64,000 nt of DNA, from the NCBI RefSeq assembly GCF_965137005.1, contig NZ_CBCRXM010000004.1, positions 124,001 to 188,000 of the forward strand, in the 5' to 3' direction. Positions 1-9,424 of the stretch are shown here, in pieces. Position 1 is the first letter of the stretch. The number at the start of each line of letters is the position of its first letter. The notes under the pieces are model-generated. The model worked only from the letters and a program-made list of their open reading frames with translations, ran no database searches and was not told the origin of the DNA. Source of the DNA: Sphingomonas_O antarctica. Lineage in GTDB: Bacteria > Pseudomonadota > Alphaproteobacteria > Sphingomonadales > Sphingomonadaceae. A program made the position numbers and the translations under genes.

Positions 1-1047
1 GCCGCGCAGACCAAATTCCTCGAACGCGCCGACGAACGCTTCAAGCAATCCGAGGAAACCACCAAACTCGGCGTCACCGCGCTGATCCGTCCGGTGCAGG
101 ACACGCTCAAGCGCTACGAAGAATCGGTCACCAAGGTCGAGGCCGAACGGCGCGATGCCTTTGGCGTCCTGCAGGGGCAGATCGAAGCGATGCGTACCGG
201 CACCGAACGCGTCTCGGCCGAGGCCGCGAACCTCGTCAACGCGTTGCGCAATGCCCCCAAGGCGCGGGGACGCTGGGGCGAGCAGCAGTTGAAGAACGTC
301 CTCGAAAGCTGCGGCCTCGCCGAACATACCGACTTCAAGACCGAAGTCAGTGTCGAGCATGACGGCGGACGCCTGCGCCCCGACGCGGTGGTCAACATTC
401 CTGGAGGCAAGGCGTTGGTGATCGACGCCAAGGTGTCGCTCAACGCCTATCAGGATGCGTTCAACGCGGTCGACGACGACGCGCGCAAGCTCGGTCTTGC
501 CGCGCACGCGACCTCGATGCGCAACCACGTCAACGCATTGGGCAACAAGGCCTATTGGAACCAGTTCGAGGACGCACCCGATTACGTCATCATGTTCGTC
601 CCCGGCGAACATTTCCTGTCCGCGGCGTTGGAGCACGATCCGGGCCTATGGGATTTTGCCTTCGAGCGGCGCGTGCTTCTCGCGACCCCGACCAACCTCG
701 TCGCCATCGCGCGCACCGTCGCCGCGGTGTGGCGGCAGGAAAAACTGGCCAAGGAAGCGCGCCAGATCGGTTTGCTCGGCAAGGAACTGTACGAGCGGCT
801 GTCGGTGGTCGGCGAACATCTTGCCAGCACCGGGACGCATCTCAATCGCGCGGTCGGCTCGTTCAACAAGGCGACGAATTCCTACAACACGCGGTTGTTG
901 TCGACGGGCAAGCGGTTTCGCGATCTCAACGTCGATACGGGCGGCCGCGACCTCGACGACCTGTCGGGAGTCGAAGCGCTCGCGAGCCATGTCGCCGTCG
1001 ATAACGTCATCGCGCTGCCCGAGCCCAAGGATGTCGCTGCGGGTTGA
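1..1047 (+). CDS. rmuC: DNA recombination protein RmuC, 3' part
   Basis: The reading frame is open from the first base, so the start lies upstream and only about 348 C-terminal residues are visible. The sequence matches the RmuC family: a coiled-coil-like, charged N-terminal stretch, then a PD-(D/E)XK-like nuclease core around residues 80-230 of the visible part, with the G-W-GE-QL signature (RGRWGEQQLKN) and a later LVIDAKVSL strand. RmuC limits genomic rearrangements, probably by cutting DNA intermediates; that role is known from the E. coli family member and is not shown here. A 35-base gap separates it from uvrC on the same strand. Confidence 0.9.
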   Translation, partial: AAQTKFLERADERFKQSEETTKLGVTALIRPVQDTLKRYEESVTKVEAERRDAFGVLQGQIEAMRTGTERVSAEAANLVNALRNAPKARGRWGEQQLKNVLESCGLAEHTDFKTEVSVEHDGGRLRPDAVVNIPGGKALVIDAKVSLNAYQDAFNAVDDDARKLGLAAHATSMRNHVNALGNKAYWNQFEDAPDYVIMFVPGEHFLSAALEHDPGLWDFAFERRVLLATPTNLVAIARTVAAVWRQEKLAKEARQIGLLGKELYERLSVVGEHLASTGTHLNRAVGSFNKATNSYNTRLLSTGKRFRDLNVDTGGRDLDDLSGVEALASHVAVDNVIALPEPKDVAAG

Positions 1048-1082
1048 TTGGCGTTTGCCCGCACAACTCCTAAATCGAAGCT

Positions 1083-3041
1083 ATGGCGCGAACTCCGGCC
1101 GGACGTCCTGATACCCCACGCGGTGAAACGCGCTTTCTCGAGGAGAAGGCGACGTTCGCCGTGCGTGGGTCGGACCAGCCCAATCTCGACGCGGGGGTGG
1201 CGGCGATCCGTAACGTGTTGCGGACGCTCCCCGCCAAGCCCGGCGTCTATCGCATGACCGACGCGCGTGGTGACGTGCTTTATGTCGGCAAGGCGCGCAC
1301 GCTGAAGAACCGCGTTTCGAACTATACCCAGGTCGCGCGCCTGTCGAAGCGGCTGCAACGCATGGTTGCGCAGACTCGGGGCATGACCATCGTCACGACG
1401 AACAACGAGGCCGAGGCGCTGTTGCTCGAAGCGCAGCTGATCAAGCGCTTCCGTCCCGCCTACAACGTCCTGCTGCGCGACGACAAAAGCTTCCCGTTCA
1501 TCCTGATCCGCGCCGATCACAAATATCCGCGCATCCAGAAGCATCGCGGCGCGCGGCGCGCCAAGGGCGACTATTACGGACCCTTCGCCAGCGCAGGTTC
1601 GGTTAACACCACGCTTAACGCACTGCAGAAGTTGTTCCTCTTAAGAAGCTGTACCGACAGCTTTTTTGCTAATCGCGACCGGCCATGCCTGCTGTATCAA
1701 ATCAAGCGTTGTTCGGCGCCGTGCGTCGACCGCATCGACCCGACTGGCTATGCCGAACTGGTCGGCGATGCGAAGGATTTCCTCGCGGGCAAGGCGACCA
1801 GCGTCCAGACAAAGATCCAAAGTGCGATGGGCGAAGCTGCCGAGGCCATGGACTTCGAACGCGCGGCGATGCTGCGCGACCGTCTCCGCGCGCTGACCTT
1901 CATTCAGGGTAGCCAGTTCATCAATGCCGAGGGCGTGGGCGATGCGGACATCTTTGCGCTCGCCTGCAAATCGGGTGTCCATTGCGTCCAGGCCTTTTTC
2001 ATCCGCGGCGGGCAGAATTGGGGACATCGTGCGGTATTCCCGGCGCATACCGGCGACATTTCCGAGGAAGACGTGCTCGCCGCGACGATGCTGCAATTCT
2101 ACGAGGAAGTGCCGCCGCCGCGCACGATCCTGACCGACCGCGAACTGCCTGAACAGGCGTTGATCGAGGAGGCCTTGAGCGAGAAAGCCGGGCGCAAGGT
2201 CGCCATCGCCCAGCCGGTGCGCGGCGACCGCGTCCGCCTGGTCAAACAGGCGATCCGCAATGCCGAAGAAGCGCTCGACCGGCGCGCCGCGGAAAGCTCG
2301 ACCCAGGCCAAGCTGCTGCGCGACGTCGCCGAATTGTTCGAGCTCGACGCTCCGCCGGCGCGGATCGAAGTGTACGACAACAGCCACATCATGGGCACCA
2401 ATATGGTCGGCGCGATGATCGTCGGCGGGCCCGAGGGCTTCGTGAAGGGCCAGTATCGCAAGTTCAACATCAAGCGCCCCGAGACCATCGCCGGCGACGA
2501 TTTCGGAATGATGCGCGAAGTCCTCGAACGCCGCTTCGCCCGCGCGATCGAGGAAGATCCGGATCGCGAACGCGGCGTGTGGCCCGATCTGCTGCTGATC
2601 GACGGCGGCAAGGGACAGGTCTCGGCGGTGCGGCAGGTGCTCGAATCGATGGGCGTCGAGGAAGTCGCGATCGTCGGCGTCGCTAAGGGGCCGGACCGCA
2701 ATGCCGGGCGCGAGGTGTTTCACTTGTCCGATGGGCGCGAAATCAAGCTGCCGATGAACCATCCGGTGCTGTTCTTCCTCCAGCGGTTGCGCGACGAGGC
2801 GCATCGCTTCGCCATCGGCACGCACCGCGCCAAGCGCGCCAAGGCGCTGGTGACGTCGAGTCTCGACGAAGTGCCCGGCATCGGGCCCGCGCGGAAACGC
2901 GCGCTGCTGATGCATTTCGGCACCGCGCGCGCGGTCAAGGCGGCGAGTCTGGAGGATCTGCGGACCGCGCCGGGGGTCAGCGATGCCGTGGCCGGCCTTG
3001 TCTACGACCATTTCCACGCCGACGCCGCCGTGGCGCAATAA
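1083..3041 (+). CDS. uvrC: Excinuclease ABC subunit UvrC
   Basis: UvrC makes both incisions around a lesion in nucleotide excision repair, acting on the UvrB-DNA complex. The 652-residue protein shows the GIY-YIG nuclease (PGVY at residues 53-56, YVGK at 67-70), a UVR/UvrB-binding helix near residues 250-275 (MDFERAAMLRDRL), the RNase H-like second nuclease with VYDNSH and LLIDGGKGQ, and C-terminal helix-hairpin-helix repeats (VPGIGPARKRALL). It carries about 40 extra N-terminal residues compared with the E. coli protein, so a later start near the conserved region is possible, but the ATG at 1083 is the clearest. Its TAA shares one base with the recO ATG. Confidence 0.96.
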   Translation: MARTPAGRPDTPRGETRFLEEKATFAVRGSDQPNLDAGVAAIRNVLRTLPAKPGVYRMTDARGDVLYVGKARTLKNRVSNYTQVARLSKRLQRMVAQTRGMTIVTTNNEAEALLLEAQLIKRFRPAYNVLLRDDKSFPFILIRADHKYPRIQKHRGARRAKGDYYGPFASAGSVNTTLNALQKLFLLRSCTDSFFANRDRPCLLYQIKRCSAPCVDRIDPTGYAELVGDAKDFLAGKATSVQTKIQSAMGEAAEAMDFERAAMLRDRLRALTFIQGSQFINAEGVGDADIFALACKSGVHCVQAFFIRGGQNWGHRAVFPAHTGDISEEDVLAATMLQFYEEVPPPRTILTDRELPEQALIEEALSEKAGRKVAIAQPVRGDRVRLVKQAIRNAEEALDRRAAESSTQAKLLRDVAELFELDAPPARIEVYDNSHIMGTNMVGAMIVGGPEGFVKGQYRKFNIKRPETIAGDDFGMMREVLERRFARAIEEDPDRERGVWPDLLLIDGGKGQVSAVRQVLESMGVEEVAIVGVAKGPDRNAGREVFHLSDGREIKLPMNHPVLFFLQRLRDEAHRFAIGTHRAKRAKALVTSSLDEVPGIGPARKRALLMHFGTARAVKAASLEDLRTAPGVSDAVAGLVYDHFHADAAVAQ

Positions 3042-3646
3042 TGCTGATCCGCGCCGACGCGATCGTCTGCGCGGTGCGGACGCATGGCGAAACGGGGACG
3101 ATCGTCCGCGTGATGACGCGCGAACACGGGCTGGTCGCCGGATATGTGCGCGGCGGACGCTCGCGGCGGCTGAGGCCGGTGCTGATGCCCGCGAATCGCG
3201 TCGTCGTCGAACTGCGCGCGCGGGTAGAGACGCAACTGCCGGCGATGACCGCCGAACTGGTCGAGAGCCGGGCAGGGTTGCTCGCCGAACCCTTGCCCGC
3301 CGCGGCGATCGAATGGGTTACGGTGTTGGCGGCGACCGCGTTGCCCGAGGCTCACCCCTATCCGCTGTTGTACGACGCGTTGGATGCGATGATTGCCGCA
3401 ATTGCCGCATCGCCGGCGGCGCGCAACTGGGCGGGTACGCTGATGCACTATGAGCGTGGGGTGCTCGATGCGCTGGGCTATGGTGCGGAGAGCGCAGCCG
3501 AAGGACTGTTCGCGGCCCTCGCGGAAAATCAGCGTCGATTGCAACACGATCTGCTCACCGGACGCGCAACACAAGTGCTCGATGCGCGCGAACGGCTCGT
3601 CGAGCGGTTGCGGCGCGCGCTGCTGCCTCATAGGGCGGAGACATGA
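3041..3646 (+). CDS. recO: DNA repair protein RecO
   Basis: RecO loads RecA onto SSB-covered single-stranded DNA in the RecFOR pathway. The protein is 201 residues, shorter than the roughly 240 of E. coli RecO. The N-terminal OB-fold is recognisable (HGETGTIVRVMTREHGLVAGYVRGG), followed by a helical C-terminal domain. No four-cysteine zinc motif is present, which is common in short alphaproteobacterial forms. It overlaps uvrC by one base and the following metZ-like gene by ATGA, so the three are probably co-translated. Confidence 0.88.
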   Translation: MLIRADAIVCAVRTHGETGTIVRVMTREHGLVAGYVRGGRSRRLRPVLMPANRVVVELRARVETQLPAMTAELVESRAGLLAEPLPAAAIEWVTVLAATALPEAHPYPLLYDALDAMIAAIAASPAARNWAGTLMHYERGVLDALGYGAESAAEGLFAALAENQRRLQHDLLTGRATQVLDARERLVERLRRALLPHRAET

Positions 3647-4851
3647 AACGGCGCAGCGGCCAAGACCGGTCGATCACCCAGCATTGGCGGCCCGCAACTC
3701 TCGCGGTGCGCGGCGGGACTGCGCGCAGCGAGTGGGGCGAGACGTCCGAACCGTTGATCCTGTCGTCGGGCTTCACATACGACAAGGCTGCCGATGCCGC
3801 CGCGCGGTTTGCGGGCGAGCAGCGGGGCATGACCTATTCGCGGTTGCAAAACCCGACGGTCGAGATGCTCGAAGAACGCATCGCGCTGATGGAGGGCGCC
3901 GAAGCCTGCCGCGTTCAGGCCAGCGGCATGGCGGCGATGACCGCGTCTTTGCTTTGTCAGTTGCAGACTGGTGACCACGTCGTCGCCGGGCGTGCGGCAT
4001 TCGGATCGTGCCGCTGGCTGACCGACACGTTGCTGCCCAAATTCGGCATCGCGACGACGATCATCGACGCACGCGACAATGATGCGTGGGTCGATGCGAT
4101 CCGGCCCGAAACCAAGGTGTTCTTCTTCGAAACCCCCGCCAACCCGACGATGGACGTGGTCGATCTGCGCTTCGTCTGCGGGCTGGCGCGCGAGCGGGGG
4201 ATTACCAGCGTCGTCGATAATGCTTTTGCGACCGCCGCGCTTCAACGCCCGCTGGAATTCGGCGCGGATGTCGTGGCCTATTCGGCGACCAAGATGATGG
4301 ACGGACAGGGGCGCGTCCTTGCCGGCGCAGTCTGTGGAACGAAGGCGTTCATCGACGACGTGCTGCTGCCGTTTCAGCGCAATACGGGGCCGAACCTGTC
4401 GCCGTTCAATGCCTGGGTGGTGTTGAAGGGGCTCGAGACACTCGACCTGCGCATCCGGCGGCAGTCGGAAAATGCGCTCAAAGTCGGGAAGTTCATCGAA
4501 GGCCGCGTGCCGCGCGTGCTGTTCCCCGGCCTGCCCAGTCACCCGCAGCACAATCTGGCGATGAGCCAGATGGATATGGCGGGGTGCATTTTCGCGCTCA
4601 ACGTCGACGGCGGGCGGAGTCAGGCGCATGCGATCCTCGACGCGCTCGAACTGGTCGACATCAGCAACAATATCGGTGATTCGCGCAGCTTGATGACGCA
4701 CCCGGCATCGACGACTCATAGCGGGCTGAGCGAGGAGGTGCGGCTGCAAATGGGCATCGACGAGGGCATGTTGCGGATCAGCATCGGGCTGGAAGACCCG
4801 CAGGATGTGATCGACGATCTCGATCAGGCATTGCGGGCGGCAGGCCTGTGA
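3643..4851 (+). CDS. metZ: O-succinylhomoserine sulfhydrylase (MetZ-type)
   Basis: A PLP enzyme of the Cys/Met metabolism family that makes homocysteine from O-succinylhomoserine and sulfide in methionine synthesis. The 402-residue protein has the cofactor aspartate in VVDNAF (D192) and the PLP-binding lysine in SATKMMDGQGR (K217). The GQGRVLAG stretch after the lysine and the SLMTHPASTTH segment fit the MetZ branch better than cystathionine gamma-synthase, but cystathionine beta- or gamma-enzymes cannot be fully excluded by eye. It starts within the recO stop (ATGA) and ends within the apaG start (GTGA). Confidence 0.88.
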   Translation: MKRRSGQDRSITQHWRPATLAVRGGTARSEWGETSEPLILSSGFTYDKAADAAARFAGEQRGMTYSRLQNPTVEMLEERIALMEGAEACRVQASGMAAMTASLLCQLQTGDHVVAGRAAFGSCRWLTDTLLPKFGIATTIIDARDNDAWVDAIRPETKVFFFETPANPTMDVVDLRFVCGLARERGITSVVDNAFATAALQRPLEFGADVVAYSATKMMDGQGRVLAGAVCGTKAFIDDVLLPFQRNTGPNLSPFNAWVVLKGLETLDLRIRRQSENALKVGKFIEGRVPRVLFPGLPSHPQHNLAMSQMDMAGCIFALNVDGGRSQAHAILDALELVDISNNIGDSRSLMTHPASTTHSGLSEEVRLQMGIDEGMLRISIGLEDPQDVIDDLDQALRAAGL

Positions 4852-5264
4852 CGGTGCCCAATATCATGAACGCGCTGTTCCCCTATGCCGCCACGACCAG
4901 GGACATCACCGTCCGCGTATCGGTGAGCTTTCTCCCCGAACAATCCACGCCCGACCGGGGTCAATGGTTCTGGGCCTATCACATTCGCGTCGAGAACGGC
5001 GGGGCAATGGCGGCGCAATTAATGACCCGCCGCTGGGACATTGCCGACGGACGCGGCGCGCACCACACGGTCGAGGGCGACGGCGTGATCGGTGAGCAAC
5101 CGGTCATCGCGCCGGGCGAATCCTATGATTACGTCTCGGGCTGTCCGTTGGCGACGCCGACGGGATCGATGCAGGGCAGTTACCGCATGGTCGGCGAGGA
5201 CGGATCGAGCTTCGACGTCGTCATCCCCAAATTCGCGCTGACCGCACCGGTGACGGCGGGTTGA
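4848..5264 (+). CDS. apaG: ApaG protein (Co2+/Mg2+ efflux-associated)
   Basis: An ApaG-domain protein of 138 residues with a fibronectin-III-like beta sandwich. The family signature is clear: YHIRVENGG, then the GVIGEQPVIAPGESYDYVSG stretch and TPTGSMQGSY. ApaG's molecular role is poorly known; it was linked to cobalt resistance and magnesium efflux in enterobacteria. The GTG at 4848 gives the GTGA overlap with metZ; an ATG at 4866 would give a protein six residues shorter. It closes the uvrC-recO-metZ-apaG run. Confidence 0.9.
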   Translation: MTVPNIMNALFPYAATTRDITVRVSVSFLPEQSTPDRGQWFWAYHIRVENGGAMAAQLMTRRWDIADGRGAHHTVEGDGVIGEQPVIAPGESYDYVSGCPLATPTGSMQGSYRMVGEDGSSFDVVIPKFALTAPVTAG

Positions 5265-5274
5265 GCGTGAAACC

Positions 5275-6018
5275 ATGAAACGTACGCACCTCCCGCTCAA
5301 CGGACTGCGCGTGTTCGACGCTGCCGCGCGGCATTTGTCGTTTACCCGCGCGGCGGACGAGCTGGCGGTGACGCCCGCAGCGGTCGGGCAACAGATTCGC
5401 GCGCTTGAGGACACGCTGGGCCTCGTGCTGTTTCGCCGTACGCCCAAGGGGCTCGAACTGACTCCGGAGGGAGAAGCGGGGCTGGTCGAACTGCGCAAGG
5501 GGTTTCTTAATTTCGAGGAAGCGGTTCGCGCGATGCAGGCGGGGCAATCGTCGCAATCGCTGACCATCGCCGCGCCGCGTGATCTGACCGCGCGCTGGTT
5601 AGCACCGCGGCTGGCAGCGTATCGCCAGGATAATCCTGATCTGCGCCTGCATCTGATTGCCAGCGAAAACGGGCTCGATTTCACCGAAGCCAATCTCGAC
5701 CTCGCCATCTGCTGGGCCGACGGGCCGGGCGAGCATGAGGGCATGCCCATCGGCCCGCGCGGTTTCGCCACCGTGGGCAAGGGCGCGGCGATCGCCTGGC
5801 GTGACGGGCCGGAAGTCGAAGGCGCGACGCTGACCGTGGCTGACGCCGGCCTCGCCTTCGACGCCGCGCTTGCAGGGCTGGGCCAAGCCCTCATCCCCGC
5901 CCTGATCGCCGCCGCCGAACCGACCAGCGAAGACCCGCGCGGCTATTGGCTCGTAGCCCCACTGCCCCAATGGCGACAGAAGAAGGTCAGGGCGTTGGTG
6001 GGAGCACTATCTATCTAA
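5275..6018 (+). CDS. LysR-family regulator with shortened effector domain
   Basis: The N-terminal 65 residues form a clear winged helix-turn-helix of the GcvA-like LysR branch (LNGLRVFDAAARHLSFTRAA, then AVGQQIRALE and LFRRTPKGLELT). The effector-binding domain begins normally through DLAICWADG near residue 150. It then jumps to GLAFDAALAGLGQALIP, so about 50 residues of the usual 300 are missing (247 in total). The reading frame is intact, so this is an in-frame internal deletion or a divergent short form. The ligand and targets are unknown. It lies 10 bases after apaG. Confidence 0.8.
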   Translation: MKRTHLPLNGLRVFDAAARHLSFTRAADELAVTPAAVGQQIRALEDTLGLVLFRRTPKGLELTPEGEAGLVELRKGFLNFEEAVRAMQAGQSSQSLTIAAPRDLTARWLAPRLAAYRQDNPDLRLHLIASENGLDFTEANLDLAICWADGPGEHEGMPIGPRGFATVGKGAAIAWRDGPEVEGATLTVADAGLAFDAALAGLGQALIPALIAAAEPTSEDPRGYWLVAPLPQWRQKKVRALVGALSI

Positions 6019-6048
6019 GGCCGACGTTCGATGTGGCGGTGCTAACCT

Positions 6049-6462
6049 CTAATGTCCTGCTTTGCCCACTTCGGGGTGAACAGCATCCGCGAGTTTTTCA
6101 GCGATTACCGGGGCACCATTCGCGATACCGCTCACGTAAAATATGACTACAGCTGCGGACAGTAGGAATATAACTCTCCCTCGCACAGTGAATAAGGCCG
6201 CCCGATGCGCGTTCATAATACTGGCAATTCGTAGCGGAATAGCCAAGCTAAGAACTGAGATGCAGCCGATGAGGGCAAAGACCATCAGATGAATCTCAAA
6301 TAGCGGCCGGATTCTGGCCGCATACGTGACGACCGACAAAAGCACAGCAATGGCCGTAATTTTGTAGACGAGATCTACGACTTCGATGGCTGCCTTCGTC
6401 CAGGCCTCAAGTTTGTAATAGAGGTCGAGCTCCCGCTCATTTGGCTCATCTGCTTCACGCAT
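6049..6462 (-). CDS. Hypothetical membrane protein, AT-richer than neighbours
   Basis: No family was recognised. The protein (137 residues from the ATG at 6462) has a charged N-terminus and three or four hydrophobic segments: ITAIAVLLSVVTYA, the LMVFALIGCISVLSLAI stretch and VIFLLSAAVVIFYVSG. The chosen start overlaps the parE stop (ATGCGTGA), which suggests translational coupling. An upstream in-frame start at 6492 would overlap parE by 38 bases. Base composition over 6050-6460 is visibly lower in GC than either flank, with codons such as ATA, AGG and CTA, so it may have been acquired horizontally. The function is unknown. Confidence 0.6.
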   Translation of the reverse strand: MREADEPNERELDLYYKLEAWTKAAIEVVDLVYKITAIAVLLSVVTYAARIRPLFEIHLMVFALIGCISVLSLAIPLRIASIMNAHRAALFTVRGRVIFLLSAAVVIFYVSGIANGAPVIAEKLADAVHPEVGKAGH

Positions 6463-8452
6463 CGATCGTCTCACCATCCACGCGCGCCGCATTCTCTTGA
6501 ATGAAATTGAAGCGGTGTTCGGGGTGCTTGCCCATCAGGCGCTCCACCAGATCGCGCACGCCCGCGCGGTCTTCATATTCCTGCGGCAGCGTGACGCGGA
6601 TCAGCGTGCGGGTTTTCGGGTCCATCGTCGTTTCGCGCAATTGGCCGGGGTTCATTTCGCCTAGGCCCTTGAATCGTGATACCTCGACATTGCGGCCTTT
6701 GAACGCGCCGCGCTTGATCTCTTCCAGTTGCGCATCGTCGCGCGCGTAGAGCGATTTGGCCCCGGCGGTGATGCGATAGAGCGGCGGCTGGGCGAGATAG
6801 ACATGCCCGCGCCGGACGATCTCGGGCATTTCCTGAAAGAACAAAGTCATCAGCAACGTGGCGATATGCGCGCCATCGACGTCGGCGTCGGTCATGATGA
6901 TCACGCGTTCGTAACGCAGCGCGTCGGCATCGCACCGGTCGCGCGTGCCGCAACCGAGCGCGAGCGTCAGGTCGGCGATTTCGCTATTGGCCTTGATCTT
7001 GTCGAGCGTGGCGCTGGCGACGTTGAGGATCTTCCCGCGGATCGGCAGGATCGCCTGCACCTTACGGTCGCGCGCCTGTTTGGCACTGCCGCCGGCGCTG
7101 TCGCCTTCGACGATGAACAGCTCTGTGCCCTTAGGGTCATTCGCCGAGCAATCGGTCAGTTTCCCCGGCAGGCGTAGCTTGCGCGCCGACGTCGCCGTCT
7201 TGCGTTTGATCTCACGCTCGGCCCGGCGGGCGAGGCGCTCGTCCATCCGGTCGGTGGCATAGGCCAGCAGCGCGCGGCCGCGATCCATATTGTCGGTCAG
7301 GAAATGGTCGAAATGGTCGCGCACCCCATTTTCGACCAGCCGTGCGGCTTCGGGTGAGGTCAGGCGGTCCTTGGTCTGCGACTGGAATTGCGGATCGCGG
7401 ATGAACACGCTGAGCATCAGCTCGGCGGGCGCCATGACGTCTTCGGGCTGAAGATCCGCCGCTTTCTTCTGGCTGACCAGCGCGCCGAATGCGCGCAGTC
7501 CCTTGACCAATGCCGCGCGCAGGCCCGCTTCGTGCGTGCCGCCGTCGGGCGTCGGGATGGTGTTGCAATACCAGCTGAAGCTGCCGTCGGACCAAAGTGG
7601 CCACGCCACCGCCCATTCGACGCGACCCTGTTGTTCGCCGGGGAAATCCTGGCTGCCGGTAAAGAATTCGGCGGTGGCGCATTCGCGGCCCGCGACCTGT
7701 TCGCGCAGATGATCGGCGAGACCGCCCGGAAACTGGAAAACGGCTTCGGCGGGGACCGAGCTGTCGCTCGATCCATCCGAAATCAGCGCGGGGTCGCACT
7801 TCCAGCGGATTTCCACACCCGCAAACAGATATGCCTTGGACCGCGCCAAACGGTACAGCCGCGCGGGCTTGAAGCTCAGTTCGCCGAAAATCTCCTCGTC
7901 GGGCGTGAACGCGACGCTGGTGCCGCGACGATTCTGCGTCGGCCCCAGCTTTTCGAGCGCGCCCAGGGTTTGCCCGCGCGAAAATCGCTGACGAAACAGT
8001 TCCTTGTTGCGCGCCACTTCGACCACCGTGTCGCTCGACAGGGCATTGACCACGCTGACACCAACACCGTGCAGGCCGCCGCTGGTGGCATAGGCCTTGC
8101 CGTCGAACTTTCCGCCCGAATGGAGCGTCGACATGATCACTTCGAGCGCGGATTTCTCCAGAAATTTGGGGTGCGGATCGACCGGAATGCCGCGGCCATT
8201 GTCGATGACCGTCAGGCGGTTGCCCGCGTCCAGCGTCACCTCGATCCGCGACGCATGCCCCGCTACGGCTTCGTCCATCGCATTGTCGAGCACTTCGGCG
8301 GCAAGGTGGTGCAGCGCGCGTTCGTCGGTCCCGCCGATATACATGCCCGGTCGGCGCCGAACGGGTTCGAGCCCCTCCAGCACCTCGATCGAGGATGCAT
8401 CGTAATCACCGGAACCCGCGCTCCCCGGCGCAGCGTCGAACAAATCGCTCAT
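6455..8452 (-). CDS. parE: DNA topoisomerase IV subunit B (ParE)
   Basis: ParE is the ATPase subunit of topoisomerase IV, which unlinks replicated chromosomes. The 665-residue protein has the GHKL ATP-binding motifs (DNAMDEAVAGHA, IDNGRGIPVD), the transducer domain, and the Toprim domain with EGDSAGGSAKQ and DADVDGAHI. The family name is given over GyrB because of the RRRPGMYIGGT start region and its length. The ATG at 8452 has an AAGGA ribosome-binding site 6-10 bases upstream; a longer in-frame extension to 8536 has no such support. It reads away from the outer-membrane protein gene at 8587. Confidence 0.92.
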   Translation of the reverse strand: MSDLFDAAPGSAGSGDYDASSIEVLEGLEPVRRRPGMYIGGTDERALHHLAAEVLDNAMDEAVAGHASRIEVTLDAGNRLTVIDNGRGIPVDPHPKFLEKSALEVIMSTLHSGGKFDGKAYATSGGLHGVGVSVVNALSSDTVVEVARNKELFRQRFSRGQTLGALEKLGPTQNRRGTSVAFTPDEEIFGELSFKPARLYRLARSKAYLFAGVEIRWKCDPALISDGSSDSSVPAEAVFQFPGGLADHLREQVAGRECATAEFFTGSQDFPGEQQGRVEWAVAWPLWSDGSFSWYCNTIPTPDGGTHEAGLRAALVKGLRAFGALVSQKKAADLQPEDVMAPAELMLSVFIRDPQFQSQTKDRLTSPEAARLVENGVRDHFDHFLTDNMDRGRALLAYATDRMDERLARRAEREIKRKTATSARKLRLPGKLTDCSANDPKGTELFIVEGDSAGGSAKQARDRKVQAILPIRGKILNVASATLDKIKANSEIADLTLALGCGTRDRCDADALRYERVIIMTDADVDGAHIATLLMTLFFQEMPEIVRRGHVYLAQPPLYRITAGAKSLYARDDAQLEEIKRGAFKGRNVEVSRFKGLGEMNPGQLRETTMDPKTRTLIRVTLPQEYEDRAGVRDLVERLMGKHPEHRFNFIQENAARVDGETIDA

Positions 8453-8586
8453 GCCTTCCTTTGCGATGCGCGAGTCCTCGCGGCAAGCGGGTGACATAAT
8501 TGCCACAGCACGCGCGGGATCCGCGGGATGATGCATCCGAAGGGTGGGGCGCTTCGTTTCTAGTTCCGGAAAACACGGAGATTATA

Positions 8587-9411
8587 ATGCGTAATTTGAT
8601 TCTCGCCGGGGCTGCGGCAATGGCGATTGCCGCCCCGGCCTTCGCCCAGGATAGTGAAGCGCGTGGCGGCTATGACGGCTTCTACGTCGGCGGATCCTTC
8701 GGCGGTGCGGTTCAGCCGAACGACGGCGGCTCTATTCTGCTGTTCAGCCGTAACGGCACGACCTTCAGCAACGGCATCCCGACGGCGGCTGGTGCCAACG
8801 CCTTCTCCCCGGGTTTCTGCAATGGTTCGGCAACCAGCACCGGAAACAATGCTTGCCGCAACGACAAGGATGGCATCGAGTACAAAGCGCGTATCGGTGG
8901 TGACACCATGTTCGGCAAGCATATCGTCGTCGGCTTTGTTGGTGATTTAGGCAAAACGCGAATTAGCGATTCGACGTCCGGGTTCAGCACGACACCAGCG
9001 AGTTACACGCTGACACGCAGCTTGAAATACGACGCGGGTGCGCGTGGCCGGGTCGGGTTCACGCCCAACGGCACGACCTTGTTCTACGGCACCGGCGGTG
9101 TTGCTTACGGCAAGCTGCGCAACAATTTCACGACGTCGAACACGGCCAACACATTCGTGACGAACGGCAGTCACGACGCCTGGGGTTATAGCGCGGGCGG
9201 CGGTGTCGAACAGCGCATTGGCGCTTTTTCGATCGGCCTTGAATATCTCTACACCAGCCTGCGTGACAACGACACGCGCGTTGCGGTGGGTGCAGGTACC
9301 GCCCCGGCAACCAACCCGTTCATCTTGAACGGCGGCGGGACGACGATCGCGCGCAGCGATCCGAACTTTCGCTGGCACTCGATGCGCGTGACAGCCGCGT
9401 TCCGCTTCTAG
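8587..9411 (+). CDS. Outer-membrane beta-barrel protein (OmpA/porin-like family)
   Basis: A 274-residue secreted protein. Residues 1-21 form a signal peptide ending AAPAFA|QD. The mature part starts with the GFYVGGSFGGA strand typical of small outer-membrane barrels (Omp25/opacity-like, surface antigen msp4 or OMP_b-brl domain) and ends in an aromatic terminal strand, VTAAFRF, the signal for BAM insertion. Repeated alternating strands such as GTGGVAYGKL and FSIGLEYLYTSL support a barrel. It has no OmpA peptidoglycan-binding domain. Its cargo or role is unknown. It is monocistronic and ends at a strong bidirectional terminator. Confidence 0.85.
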   Translation: MRNLILAGAAAMAIAAPAFAQDSEARGGYDGFYVGGSFGGAVQPNDGGSILLFSRNGTTFSNGIPTAAGANAFSPGFCNGSATSTGNNACRNDKDGIEYKARIGGDTMFGKHIVVGFVGDLGKTRISDSTSGFSTTPASYTLTRSLKYDAGARGRVGFTPNGTTLFYGTGGVAYGKLRNNFTTSNTANTFVTNGSHDAWGYSAGGGVEQRIGAFSIGLEYLYTSLRDNDTRVAVGAGTAPATNPFILNGGGTTIARSDPNFRWHSMRVTAAFRF

Positions 9412-9424
9412 CATCGATTGAGAC

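Noticed and set aside
1641..3038. A 465-codon open frame on the minus strand
   Set aside because: It mirrors uvrC and has no recognisable domain.
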